From JAKFWI01 sp031398975 (lineage in GTDB: Bacteria; Pseudomonadota; Alphaproteobacteria; Caulobacterales; Aquidulcibacteraceae): a DNA stretch of 22,205 nucleotides. The notes under the pieces are model-generated. The model was not told where the DNA came from. It worked only from the letters and a program-made list of their open reading frames with translations, and made no database searches. The position numbers and the translations under genes are program-made. This document shows positions 8,830-16,203 of this stretch, one piece after another. Each line of letters begins with the position of its first letter. The first letter of the stretch is position 1. The DNA lies in the NCBI GenBank assembly GCA_031398975.1, contig JANNOI010000035.1, positions 1-22,205 on the forward strand. Direction: 5' to 3'.

Positions 8830-9687
8830 TTACGCCAAAGTGGCCATCATATAGCGCGCAGCGACGCCCTCTACGGCTAGGGCCGCGGCCACCTTCTCCG
8901 CGTCCGGCGCGCCGGCGGTGAGCAGGGCTTGGCCGTGCATGCCGGCGGCGATGAACAGGCAATCGAGCCCTTCGGCCTGGGCCCCCGCCACGTCGGTGCC
9001 GATGCCGTCGCCGATGGCGAGGATGCGAGCGCGGGCGAGCGGACGCCCGGCCGCCCGGTCCGCAGCCGCGTAGGCCAGGCGGTAGATCGGGGGATAGGGC
9101 TTGCCCGCCATCACCACCCGGCCGCCGAGCGCCGCATAGTCACGCGCCAGCGCCCCCGCGCACCAGACCAGACGGTCCCCCACGCGCACCACGATGTCGG
9201 GATTGGCGCATACGAGCTCGAGGTCGCGTGCACGCGCCGCGCCCAGCAGATCGGCATAATCCTCCGGCGTCTCTGCCCCCTCATGGGTAAGCCCGGACAC
9301 GGCCACGAAGCGCGCCGCCGCCAGATCCTCGCTGCGCGTCAGCGCAAGGCCCTCCCACAGCGCGCCGTCCTCGGGCGGGCCGATCTTGTACATCGGGCCG
9401 GGGGCGCGGGCGGCGAGTTCGGTGCGGATGGCGTCCCCGGAGGTGGCGATAGCGTCCCAGCAGGCGCGCGGGGCGCCCAGGCGCTCGAGCTGGCCGGGGA
9501 TCGGATCGTTCGGCTTGGGCACGTTCGAGACCAGCACCACGATCTTGCCCGCCGCGCGCGCGGCCTTCAGCGCCGCCACCGCCGGGGGAAAGGCCGCGCG
9601 CCCATCGTGGAGCACGCCCCAGATGTCGCAGAACACGGCGTCGTACCCGTCGAGCAGCGTGGCGAGATCGGGCGCAAGCTCCGGCAT
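8830..9687 (-). CDS. HAD-superfamily class IIA hydrolase (TIGR01459-like)
   Basis: The 285-residue protein is a HAD phosphatase of subclass IIA, related to NagD and phosphoglycolate phosphatase. Motif I is FCDIWGVLHDG with nucleophile D21. The usual second Asp of DxD is Trp (W23), as I recall for the alphaproteobacterial TIGR01459 group. The IIA cap lies between VLVSNVPKPND (motif II region, Ser in VSN) and MAGKPYPPIYRLA (motif III Lys). The motif IV Asp pair is in ILAIGDGIGTDVAGAQAEGLDCLFI. With the acid/base Asp replaced, the phosphatase mechanism or substrate may differ from the standard. The substrate is unknown. The ATG lies three bases after the udk stop codon, so the two are coupled, which suggests a nucleotide or sugar-phosphate substrate. 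That link is inference. Confidence 0.85.
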   Translation of the reverse strand: MPELAPDLATLLDGYDAVFCDIWGVLHDGRAAFPPAVAALKAARAAGKIVVLVSNVPKPNDPIPGQLERLGAPRACWDAIATSGDAIRTELAARAPGPMYKIGPPEDGALWEGLALTRSEDLAAARFVAVSGLTHEGAETPEDYADLLGAARARDLELVCANPDIVVRVGDRLVWCAGALARDYAALGGRVVMAGKPYPPIYRLAYAAADRAAGRPLARARILAIGDGIGTDVAGAQAEGLDCLFIAAGMHGQALLTAGAPDAEKVAAALAVEGVAARYMMATLA

Positions 9688-9690
9688 GGT

Positions 9691-10311
9691 TCAGGCCTTC
9701 GCAGCGGCGGGCAGGCGCGCGCGCACCAGAGCGGTGAACGCCTCGATCTCGGCCGGGCCCGCCTTTTCGGCGTTGAACACAAGGTCGGCGAACGGCTTTT
9801 GCGGCGCGACGTAACGCTCGTGCATCGGCGCGGTGGTGGTGTTGAATTGCGCGCGCACGCTTTCGGGCGTCCGGCCGCGCTCGGCGACGTCCCGGGCGAG
9901 GCGGCGCGCCAGGCGCACGTTTTCCGGGGCCTCCACAAACACGCGCAGGTCGAACGCCGCGCGCAGCGCCGGGGAGGCCAGCGTGAACAGGCCCTCCACG
10001 ATCACCACCGGCGCGGGGGCCGCGGCTTGGCGTTCAGGGCGGCGTGTATGGGTGGTGAAATCATAGAGCGGTTTCTCGAAGGGCAGCCCGGCGCGCGCGC
10101 GGGCGAGATCGGCGAGCAGGGCCGCATGGTCCTTAGCGTCGGGGGTGTCGAAATTGTGGGTGGCGGCGTCGAAGCGGGGATAGACGCTCGCGCAATGATA
10201 ATAATCGTCCTCCTCGATCACCATCGTGGCGGGAAACGCGCCGGACACGGCGCGCGCCAGGGTGGTTTTCCCCGCCCCGGAGCCGCCTGCAATGCCGATG
10301 AGGAAGGCCAT
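9691..10311 (-). CDS. udk: Uridine kinase
   Basis: This 206-residue P-loop kinase of the uridine kinase/phosphoribulokinase family would phosphorylate uridine and cytidine to UMP and CMP in pyrimidine salvage, in the cytoplasm. Walker A is GIAGGSGAGKTT (residues 6-17). Family blocks follow in order: IEEDDYYH, NFDTPDAKDHAALLADL, KPLYDFTTHTRR, VVIVEGLFTL, and the Arg-rich lid RLARRLARDVAERGRTPE. ATG 10311 places Walker A at the very N-terminus, as is usual. A TTG at 10347 is in frame but adds a non-conserved leader. It lies 49 bases downstream of tipF and directly before the HAD hydrolase gene (three-base gap). Identification at family level is secure. The nucleoside preference is assumed. Confidence 0.88.
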   Translation of the reverse strand: MAFLIGIAGGSGAGKTTLARAVSGAFPATMVIEEDDYYHCASVYPRFDAATHNFDTPDAKDHAALLADLARARAGLPFEKPLYDFTTHTRRPERQAAAPAPVVIVEGLFTLASPALRAAFDLRVFVEAPENVRLARRLARDVAERGRTPESVRAQFNTTTAPMHERYVAPQKPFADLVFNAEKAGPAEIEAFTALVRARLPAAAKA

Positions 10312-10360
10312 GCCCCCGGCATCGCGCGGCGCGGAGGCCTGCGTCAAGCGGGTGATCGAT

Positions 10361-11635
10361 TTAGCCTGGCGCGGCGGCGTGCAGGCTGAAGCCGGGCGGG
10401 GGCGCGGTCTCTTCCATCAAGCTTTCCTTGATCGCGCGCGGCGCCCCGAACAGGTGGCCCTGCGCGAAGGGCGCCTCGATCTCCAGGATCTCCAACACCG
10501 CCGCCTCGTCCTCGATGCGCTCTGCGATGAGATCGACGCCGTGGCGGGCCAGCACGGCCACGACGTCGCGGTGGCTGATCTCGCGCATGATGTTGGAGCG
10601 GGGACGCACGCCGTCGCGGATCAATTGCTCGATCAGCACCCGCGCCTGGGCTTTGAGGAATTTCACCCCCGCGCGCTCGAGGTCCACGAGGTCGACGCCC
10701 ATGTCGGCGACCTTGTCGATCGAAAACCGGAAGCCGAGTTCGGCCAGCCGGCCCATGGCGCGCGCCTCGGCCGCGCCGCGCGCGTCGAAAGCCGCTTGGC
10801 TGATCTCGAAAATGAGCGCGCCCGCGAGGTCGCGGTTCTCGTGCATGAAGGCGAGGAAATGCGGGAAGAAGCCGTCGTCGGAGAGCGAGCGCGGCGAGAG
10901 GTTGCAGAAGATGCCCACGCGCCGATCCTGCTTGGCGAGCCGGCGCACCAATTGCACGCACCGGAACAGAAGCGTGTTGTCGATCGTGCGCATCAGCCCC
11001 GCGGCGTCCGCGGCGGGCATGAATTCATTGGGCAGGACCACGCGGCCGGTGACGTCCTTCAGCCGGGTGAAGCCTTCGTAAAAGACCGTGCGCCGCTGCG
11101 GCAGCGACACGATCGGCTGCAGGTGCAACTCGATGCGGTTCTCCGCCAGCGCCTCGCGCACGATATCGATGGGGCCGCGCTCGCGCAGCGATTGGGGCCC
11201 CGCCACGCGGCGCACCTCCTCGATGCGGGCGTCCATGGCCTGGCCCAGCTTGTCGACCAATTGGTCGATCAATTGAGCCTCTACGCGCTGGGGCTCGGGC
11301 CGGCGTTCGGCGTGGGCCTCGGCGGCGTGCTCCAGGCGAGAGAGATTGGCGCCCATGGCGTCAAGGTCTGCGGCGAATTCGCGTTGGTGGGCGCGCATCC
11401 GCTCGATCTCGCTGAAGATGCGCCTCTCGAGCCGCTTCTCCACGGATTTGACCGCTTCCGCCCCGGCCGCGATCGTCAGCCCGGCATGGGTGATGGCGCA
11501 GGCGGAGAACAGCGCAATCCCGCCCAGGCTCGCGCCCGCGGAATCGGCCCCGCCGACGCGCGCCAGCGCAATGCCCACCGCCATCGAGATCACGGCGTAG
11601 GAGAAATAGAACAACGCATGGGCGAGGGCGGGCAT
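10361..11635 (-). CDS. tipF: TipF-like flagellar regulator with degenerate EAL domain
   Basis: The 424-residue protein has two N-terminal membrane helices (about 3-26 and 36-58), a coiled coil (about 60-142) and an EAL-type domain (about 150-405). This is the architecture of Caulobacter TipF, a c-di-GMP receptor that positions the new flagellum at the pole. Of the catalytic EAL residues it keeps E187 (in EGF, not EAL), N245, E277, D307, K325, E372 and Q392. The second Asp of the DDFG motif is replaced by Lys (SIDKV, K308). Loss of this metal ligand fits a binding effector rather than an active phosphodiesterase, as known for TipF. The match LHLQPIVSLPQRRTVFYEGF and the overall layout support the name, but no flagellar genes are visible nearby. 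The coiled coil contains a short 12-bp tandem repeat. Confidence 0.82.
   Translation of the reverse strand: MPALAHALFYFSYAVISMAVGIALARVGGADSAGASLGGIALFSACAITHAGLTIAAGAEAVKSVEKRLERRIFSEIERMRAHQREFAADLDAMGANLSRLEHAAEAHAERRPEPQRVEAQLIDQLVDKLGQAMDARIEEVRRVAGPQSLRERGPIDIVREALAENRIELHLQPIVSLPQRRTVFYEGFTRLKDVTGRVVLPNEFMPAADAAGLMRTIDNTLLFRCVQLVRRLAKQDRRVGIFCNLSPRSLSDDGFFPHFLAFMHENRDLAGALIFEISQAAFDARGAAEARAMGRLAELGFRFSIDKVADMGVDLVDLERAGVKFLKAQARVLIEQLIRDGVRPRSNIMREISHRDVVAVLARHGVDLIAERIEDEAAVLEILEIEAPFAQGHLFGAPRAIKESLMEETAPPPGFSLHAAAPG
11252..11275 (-). repeat. 12-bp tandem duplication inside the tipF coiled coil
   Basis: Two adjacent 12-base units, GTCGACCAATTG and GTCGATCAATTG on the plus strand, differ at one position. 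They encode the repeated QLIDQLVD stretch at TipF residues 121-128. The in-frame duplication adds four residues to the coiled coil. Confidence 0.75.
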
Positions 11636-11724
11636 GGGCCCCTACAGGCAGAATCGCTACCCCACTATCCCACACCCCGCCCGGTTGCCGGAGCGTTAAG
11701 CCTAAATCCTCACAAGCGGGCGCC

Positions 11725-12300
11725 TCAATCCTTGGCCCGCTCGACATAGGAGCCGTCCTCGGTGGAGACGACGACGCGCGTCCCCGCCTCGATATGGGGC
11801 GGCACCATGGTGCGCACGCCGTTGGAGAGGCGCGCGGGCTTGTAGGAGGAGGACGCCGTCTGGCCGCGCACGACCGGCTCGGTCTCCACGATTTCGAGCG
11901 CCACCCGCGCCGGCAGATCCACCGCCAGCGCCTGGCCGTCGAACAGGGTGAGCGACACCTCCATCTCGGGCGCCAGATAGGCGGCGTCGGCGCCCATCAT
12001 GTCTTTGGTTACGGTGACCTGATCGTAGGTGTCGGGGTTCATGAAGACGAAGCCCTGGTCCCCGTCCTCGTAGAGGTAGGTGTGCTTGGTTTCTTCGACG
12101 AACGCCTTTTCCACCCCGTCCGTGGTCTTGTAGGTGGTCTGGGTTTTCACCCCGTCGACGATGCGGCGCATGGTGATCGTGGTGGTGGGGGTGCCCTTGC
12201 CGGGGCGGAAGCTCTCCGCGCTCAGCACCACGTAAAGCTTGCCGTCTTCGTGCTCGAGCACGTTGCCCTTGCGTACTTCGCTGGCGATGACCTTGACCAA
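11725..12300 (-). CDS. efp: Translation elongation factor P
   Basis: EF-P binds ribosomes stalled at polyproline and restores peptide-bond formation. The 191-residue product has the normal family length and begins MVKVIASEVRKGNVLEHEDGKLYVV, like alphaproteobacterial EF-P. The tip of domain I reads FRPGKGTPTTTI, and K35 corresponds to E. coli K34, the residue that receives (R)-beta-lysine. Domains II and III follow (EETKHTYLYEDGDQGFVFMNPDTYDQV, then ARVALEIVETEP and GTRVVVSTEDGSYVERAKD). The start is a TTG at 12300. A GAAGG element (12309-12313) lies eight bases upstream, and no ATG or GTG is in frame before it. Both modification enzymes, EpmA and EpmB, are encoded divergently next door, so the Lys is probably beta-lysylated. 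A predicted promoter lies at 12345-12373. Confidence 0.95.
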   Translation of the reverse strand: MVKVIASEVRKGNVLEHEDGKLYVVLSAESFRPGKGTPTTTITMRRIVDGVKTQTTYKTTDGVEKAFVEETKHTYLYEDGDQGFVFMNPDTYDQVTVTKDMMGADAAYLAPEMEVSLTLFDGQALAVDLPARVALEIVETEPVVRGQTASSSYKPARLSNGVRTMVPPHIEAGTRVVVSTEDGSYVERAKD

Positions 12301-13463
12301 TGCTGACGCCTTCGTGCTTGCGGGCTAAACCAAATCAGCGCGAGGTCATACCCGCATCGGCCCGCCGGGCCAAGCCTCGCCCCGGACGCCCGCCCATCCC
12401 CCTCCGCGCAGCTTCCCCCTGGTGGCGACCCGACATCCACGCCGACCGGCGCCCGCTTCTGCTGGCGCGGGCCGCGATCACGCGCGCGGCGCGCAGCTAT
12501 TTCGAGGGGCAGGGCTTTATCGAGGTGGAGTGCGGGGCGCTGCAGGTCTCGCCCGGGAACGAGGCGCATCTGCACGCCTTCGCCACCGAGCGGCGCGACG
12601 AGGCCGGCCGGCGGGACCGGCTCTATCTGCACACCTCGCCCGAATTCGCCTGCAAGAAGCTCCTGGCCGCCGGGGAGCGGGCGATCTTCGACGTCGCGCG
12701 CGTCTACCGCAATGGCGAGCGCGGGCCCCTGCACGCGCCTGAGTTCACGCTGCTGGAATGGTACCGGGCCGAGGCGCCGCTCGCGGCTGTGATGGAGGAT
12801 GCGATGGCGCTCGCGCGCGCGGCCGCCCACGCCGGGCGGGGCGTGCTGGAGCATCGCGGCCGGACCTGCGACCCGGGCCTTGACCCCGAGCGGCTGACCG
12901 TGGCGGACGCGTTTGCGCGCCTCGCAGGGGTGGCCCTGTTCGAGACCTTCGACGCCGCCGGCGTGGACCGCGCGGCGCTCGCGGGCCAGGCGCGCGGGGC
13001 CGGGGTGCGGGTGGGGGAGGGGGACACCTGGTCGGACCTGTTCAGCCGAATCCTGGTGCAGCGCGTGGAGCCGTTCCTGGGCCTTGAGCGGGCGTGCCTC
13101 CTGCACGATTACCCGATTCCCGAAGCGGCCCTGGCTAGGCGTTCCCCAAAAGACCCCCGCGTCGCGGAGCGGTTCGAGCTTTACGCCTGCGGGGTAGAGC
13201 TGGCCAATGGCTTCGCCGAACTGACCGACCCGGGAGAGCAGCGCGCCCGCTTCGAGGCGGAGATGGCGGAGAAAGCCCGCCTCTATGGCGAGCGCTACCC
13301 GATCGATGAGGATTTCCTCGAGGCGCTCGCGACGATGCCAGACGCCTGCGGGGCGGCGCTTGGGCTCGACCGGTTGGTCATGCTCGCGTGCGGGGCGGCC
13401 CATATCGACGACGTGATCTGGACGCCCGCCCCGCCGCCGCCCATCCTATCAGGGCCGATCTAG
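12300..13463 (+). CDS. epmA: EF-P lysine lysyltransferase (GenX/PoxA)
   Basis: EpmA is a class II lysyl-tRNA synthetase paralogue without the anticodon-binding domain. It activates (R)-beta-lysine and transfers it to the EF-P lysine. Class II motif 2 appears as VYRNGERGPLHAPEFTLLEWYRAE (R137) and motif 3 as GAALGLDRLVMLACGA (R358). The ligand block AERFELYACGVELANGFAELTDPGEQRARF matches the GenX family. From ATG 12300 the product has 387 residues. Clear similarity to other EpmA proteins only starts near SPWWRPD (residue 39), giving a core of about 349, which fits the family. The first 38 codons are Pro/Arg/Ala-rich, non-conserved and contain a predicted promoter. No ATG, GTG or TTG is in frame between 12318 and the conserved core, so the true start is uncertain. 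epmB follows after four bases. Confidence 0.88.
   Translation: MLTPSCLRAKPNQREVIPASARRAKPRPGRPPIPLRAASPWWRPDIHADRRPLLLARAAITRAARSYFEGQGFIEVECGALQVSPGNEAHLHAFATERRDEAGRRDRLYLHTSPEFACKKLLAAGERAIFDVARVYRNGERGPLHAPEFTLLEWYRAEAPLAAVMEDAMALARAAAHAGRGVLEHRGRTCDPGLDPERLTVADAFARLAGVALFETFDAAGVDRAALAGQARGAGVRVGEGDTWSDLFSRILVQRVEPFLGLERACLLHDYPIPEAALARRSPKDPRVAERFELYACGVELANGFAELTDPGEQRARFEAEMAEKARLYGERYPIDEDFLEALATMPDACGAALGLDRLVMLACGAAHIDDVIWTPAPPPPILSGPI
12303..12331 (+). promoter_or_regulatory. Predicted promoter for epmA-epmB
   Basis: A -35 CTGACG (12303-12308) and a -10 TAAACC (12326-12331) are spaced by 17 bases. The -10 falls in GCTAAACC, which matches seven of eight positions of the Caulobacter-type GCTANAWC. 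Start of transcription would be near 12338, downstream of the only ATG and TTG in the epmA frame. This raises doubt about the epmA start codon. Found by eye. Confidence 0.45.
12345..12373 (-). promoter_or_regulatory. Predicted promoter for efp
   Basis: On the minus strand, -35 TTGGCC (12368-12373) and -10 TATGAC (12345-12350) have a 17-base spacer. Transcription would begin near 12338 and give a leader of about 38 bases before the efp TTG. Its -10 is 13 bases from the -10 of the opposing epmA promoter, so the two would start from almost the same point in opposite directions. Found by eye. Confidence 0.45.
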
Positions 13464-13467
13464 CGCC

Positions 13468-14502
13468 ATGGCCGCCCAACCCCTGCGCACCGCCGAGCAG
13501 CTGCTCGAAGCCGGACTGATCGCCGCGGCGGACCTCGAGACCGTGCGCGCCGTGACCGGGACCTATCCGGCCGCCCTGCCCGAGGCGCTGGTGGCCCTGA
13601 TCGACCGCGAGGACCCGAACGACCCGATCGCGCGCCAGATCGTGCCGAGCGCGCTGGAGCGCACAATCGCGCCGGAAGAGCTCGCCGATCCGACCGGCGA
13701 CGGCGCCCATTCGCCGGTTCCGGGCGTGGTGCACCGCCATGGCGACCGCGCGCTGTTGAAGGTGGTGCAGGTATGCCCGCTCTATTGCCGCTTCTGTTTC
13801 CGGCGCGAGACGGTGGGGGCCGGCGCCCTGAGCCCGGCCGAGCTGGACGCCGCTCTGGCCTACATCGCCGGCCGCCCGGAAATCTGGGAGGTGATCCTCA
13901 CCGGGGGGGACCCGTTTATGCTGCCGGCCGCCAAGGCCCGCGCCCTGACGCAGCGCCTGGCCGCGATCGCGCACGTGCGGGTGATCCGCTGGCACACCCG
14001 CATGCCGGTAGCTGATCCCGGGCGCGTCGACGCCGCCTATGCCGAGGCTTTGGCCGCGCCGGGCAAGGCGGTTTACGTCGCCGTGCACGCCAACCACCCG
14101 CGCGAGCTGAGCCAGGCGGCGCGCGCCGCCTGCCGCCGGCTGATCGGCGCGGGCGCGACTTTGGTGAGCCAGACGGTGCTGCTGAAGGGCGTCAACGACG
14201 ATCTCGAGACGCTTTCGGCGCTGATGCGCGGCTTCGTCGAGACCGGGGTGAAACCCTATTACCTCCACCACCCCGACCTCGCCCCCGGCACCGGCCATTT
14301 CCGCGTCGGCCTGGAGGAGGGGCGCGCGCTGGCGCAGGCGCTGCGGGACACGTTGTCGGGCTTGTGCCAGCCCACCTATGTGCTCGACATCCCCGGCGGG
14401 GTCTCCAAGGCGCTGTCGGCGGCGAGCGAGGTGGAGGGCTCCGCCGTGCGGGGTAGGGATGGCGTCTGGCGGCCCTATCCCCCCGCTGCCGCGCCGGGGT
14501 GA
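13468..14502 (+). CDS. epmB: EF-P beta-lysylation protein, lysine 2,3-aminomutase family
   Basis: EpmB is a radical-SAM, PLP-dependent enzyme that turns L-alpha-lysine into (R)-beta-lysine, the substrate EpmA loads on EF-P. The 344-residue protein carries the CX3CX2C cluster motif CPLYCRFCFRRE (C103, C107, C110), the GGDPFM block of this family, IRWHTRMPVADPGRV, and a PLP-binding Lys in IPGGVSKALSA (K314). Length matches EpmB rather than the longer, oligomeric catabolic KamA enzymes. The gene begins four bases after the epmA stop codon, and efp lies on the other side of epmA. The whole modification pathway is therefore in one place, which makes the EF-P role far more likely than lysine catabolism. 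Confidence 0.93.
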   Translation: MAAQPLRTAEQLLEAGLIAAADLETVRAVTGTYPAALPEALVALIDREDPNDPIARQIVPSALERTIAPEELADPTGDGAHSPVPGVVHRHGDRALLKVVQVCPLYCRFCFRRETVGAGALSPAELDAALAYIAGRPEIWEVILTGGDPFMLPAAKARALTQRLAAIAHVRVIRWHTRMPVADPGRVDAAYAEALAAPGKAVYVAVHANHPRELSQAARAACRRLIGAGATLVSQTVLLKGVNDDLETLSALMRGFVETGVKPYYLHHPDLAPGTGHFRVGLEEGRALAQALRDTLSGLCQPTYVLDIPGGVSKALSAASEVEGSAVRGRDGVWRPYPPAAAPG

Positions 14503-14530
14503 AGCGTGCTAGGTAGCCCGAATGCGGGGC

Positions 14531-14535
14531 GGAGG
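14531..14535 (+). promoter_or_regulatory. Shine-Dalgarno site that decides the panB start
   Basis: A perfect GGAGG lies seven bases before ATG 14543. An in-frame ATG at 14522 lies upstream of this element and lacks a ribosome site, so 14543 is the better start. Confidence 0.75.
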
Positions 14536-14542
14536 CGTTTTG

Positions 14543-15403
14543 ATGTCGGCACAGGCGAAGGCGGCCCCGCGTATGACGGCCCCGGCGATCCGCGCCCGCA
14601 AAGGCGACGCCCCGATCGTATGCCTGACCGCCTATAGCGCGCCGATGGCCGCGCTTCTCGATCCCCATTGTGACGTGCTGCTGGTGGGGGATTCGGTGGG
14701 CATGGTCGTCCACGGCCTGCCCGACACGGTGGGCGTGACGATGGAGATGATGATCCTGCACGCCAAGGCCGTGATGCGCGGCGCGGCCCGGGCGCTCGTG
14801 GTCGTGGACATGCCGTTCGCCAGCTATGAGGCGAGCCCCGAGCTTGCGTTCGCCAACGCCGCGCGCCTCCTGAAGGAAACCGGCTGCCAGGCGGTGAAGG
14901 TGGAGGCGGGCCCCGAGGTCGCGGCCACGATCGGCTATCTGACGGCGCGGGGGGTGCCGGTGATGGGCCATGTGGGCCTGCGGCCCCAGGCCGTGCACGC
15001 CGAGGGCGGCTTCCGCGCCAAGGGCCGCGACGCGGGCGAGCGCGCCCGCGTGCTGGAAGAGGCCCGCGCCGCCGCCGCCGCCGGGGCGTTCGCGATCGTG
15101 GTGGAGGGGGTGGCGGCCGACCTTGCCGAAGCGGTGACGGCGGCGATTTCTGTCCCGACCATCGGCATCGGCGCGGGCGCGGCCTGCGACGGCCAGATCC
15201 TGGTGGTGGACGACATGCTAGGCCTGTTCGACTGGACCCCTAAATTCGTGCGCCGCTACGGCGATCTGCGCGCTTTGATCTCGGGGGCCGCCGCCGCCTA
15301 CGCCCAAGACGTCCGCGACCGCCGTTTTCCCGCCGCAGCCGAGACCTATGTGTTGGGCCCGTCGCCGAAACGGCGCGTTGCCGAGGAGGACGAGCGCCGC
15401 TAG
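14543..15403 (+). CDS. panB: 3-methyl-2-oxobutanoate hydroxymethyltransferase
   Basis: PanB catalyses the first step of pantothenate (coenzyme A) synthesis, transferring a hydroxymethyl group from methylene-tetrahydrofolate to 2-oxoisovalerate to form ketopantoate. It is a cytoplasmic TIM barrel. The 286-residue product shows all signatures: LTAYSAPMAALLD, LLVGDSVGMVVHG (metal ligand D50), TVGVTMEMMILHAKAVMRG, VVVDMPFASYE (D89), AVKVEAG (E121), MGHVGLRPQAVH, FAIVVEGV (catalytic E188) and IGIGAGAACDGQILVVDDMLGLF. The start is set by GGAGG at 14531. panC is not next to it in this window. The gene follows epmB after 40 bases. A weak promoter-like CTGCCG with TAGGTA at 18-base spacing overlaps the end of epmB, but this is uncertain. 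Confidence 0.95.
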   Translation: MSAQAKAAPRMTAPAIRARKGDAPIVCLTAYSAPMAALLDPHCDVLLVGDSVGMVVHGLPDTVGVTMEMMILHAKAVMRGAARALVVVDMPFASYEASPELAFANAARLLKETGCQAVKVEAGPEVAATIGYLTARGVPVMGHVGLRPQAVHAEGGFRAKGRDAGERARVLEEARAAAAAGAFAIVVEGVAADLAEAVTAAISVPTIGIGAGAACDGQILVVDDMLGLFDWTPKFVRRYGDLRALISGAAAAYAQDVRDRRFPAAAETYVLGPSPKRRVAEEDERR

Positions 15404-15406
15404 CGT
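15378..15406 (+). promoter_or_regulatory. Possible promoter for the yfgM-like/bamB/der genes
   Basis: TTGCCG (15378-15383) and TAGCGT (15401-15406) with a 17-base spacer overlap the end of panB. Transcription would start near 15413, about 47 bases before the GTG of the TPR protein. The -10 is a weak match, so confidence is low. Confidence 0.3.
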
Positions 15407-15459
15407 GCGCCCGCTTTCGCGCCCCGCCCCGCCCGGCGCCACCAAGAGGCCGCCTTCCC

Positions 15460-16203
15460 GTGACCGACCTGTTCAACGAAGTCGAGGAGACGCTCCGGCG
15501 CGAGCGCTATGCCGATTGGGCGCGGCGTTACTGGATATGGGCGGTGGCGGCGGTGGGGGTGCTGCTGGGCGGTTTGCTGGCCTATGAGGGCTACAGATAT
15601 TGGAGCCGCGGGCGCGCGGAGGTCGCCTCCGCGGAGTTCGACGCCGGCGCGAAGCTTTTGGCCGCGGGCCAGATTGAGGAGGCCGAACGCCATTTCGCCG
15701 CCCTCGCAGACCGCTCCGGGGGGGGATACAAGGCGCTTTCGCAGCTGCAGCGGGGCGGCGCGCTGCTCGCCCAGGGCGACGCCGCCGGCGCCGTCGCCGC
15801 GTTCGAAGCCGCCGCCAAGGCCGCGCCCGATCCCGTATTCAAGGACCTCGCCACCCTGAAGGCCGCCTACGCCGCCGCCGACACCGCCAGCGTTCAGGCC
15901 CTGGAGACGCGGCTGAAGCCGATGATCGACGCCGGCGGGGCGTTCAGCTATCAGGCGCGCGAGCTTCTGGGCGTAAAGGCCTATGAGGCGGGAGATGTGC
16001 AGCGGGCGCGCCGGGAATTCAATTATCTGGACCTTGCGCTCGAAGCGCCGGAGGGGGTGCGCGAACGCGCCGGGCTTGCGCTCGCCGTGCTCGGTCCCGA
16101 AGGCCAGAGCCCGGGCCCGGAAACGCCCGCTTCACAGCCCCAGCCTGAAGGGCAAGCCGCTGAGCCCGAGACCGCGCCGCAGACGGGAGACAGGACGCAA
16201 TGA
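15460..16203 (+). CDS. YfgM-like tetratricopeptide-repeat membrane protein
   Basis: The 247-residue product is a bitopic inner-membrane protein like E. coli YfgM, an ancillary subunit of the SecYEG translocon that works with PpiD in periplasmic protein folding. It has a short cytoplasmic N-terminus (MTDLFNEVEETLRRERYADWARRYW), one membrane helix (about 25-42) and a periplasmic TPR-like helical region (about 55-210). The helical region includes FDAGAKLLAAGQIEEAERHFAALA, ALLAQGDAAGAVAAFEAAAKAAPD and ARELLGVKAYEAGDVQRARREFNYL. A Pro/Glu-rich tail (about 215-247) follows. The start is GTG 15460 with an AGAGG about ten bases upstream. The stop overlaps the bamB start in ATGA. The same order (yfgM, bamB, der) occurs in gammaproteobacteria, which supports the assignment. 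Confidence 0.85.
   Translation: MTDLFNEVEETLRRERYADWARRYWIWAVAAVGVLLGGLLAYEGYRYWSRGRAEVASAEFDAGAKLLAAGQIEEAERHFAALADRSGGGYKALSQLQRGGALLAQGDAAGAVAAFEAAAKAAPDPVFKDLATLKAAYAAADTASVQALETRLKPMIDAGGAFSYQARELLGVKAYEAGDVQRARREFNYLDLALEAPEGVRERAGLALAVLGPEGQSPGPETPASQPQPEGQAAEPETAPQTGDRTQ

Noticed and set aside
14522..14542. An earlier ATG for panB
   Set aside because: The GGAGG site at 14531 lies downstream of it and is perfectly placed for ATG 14543.
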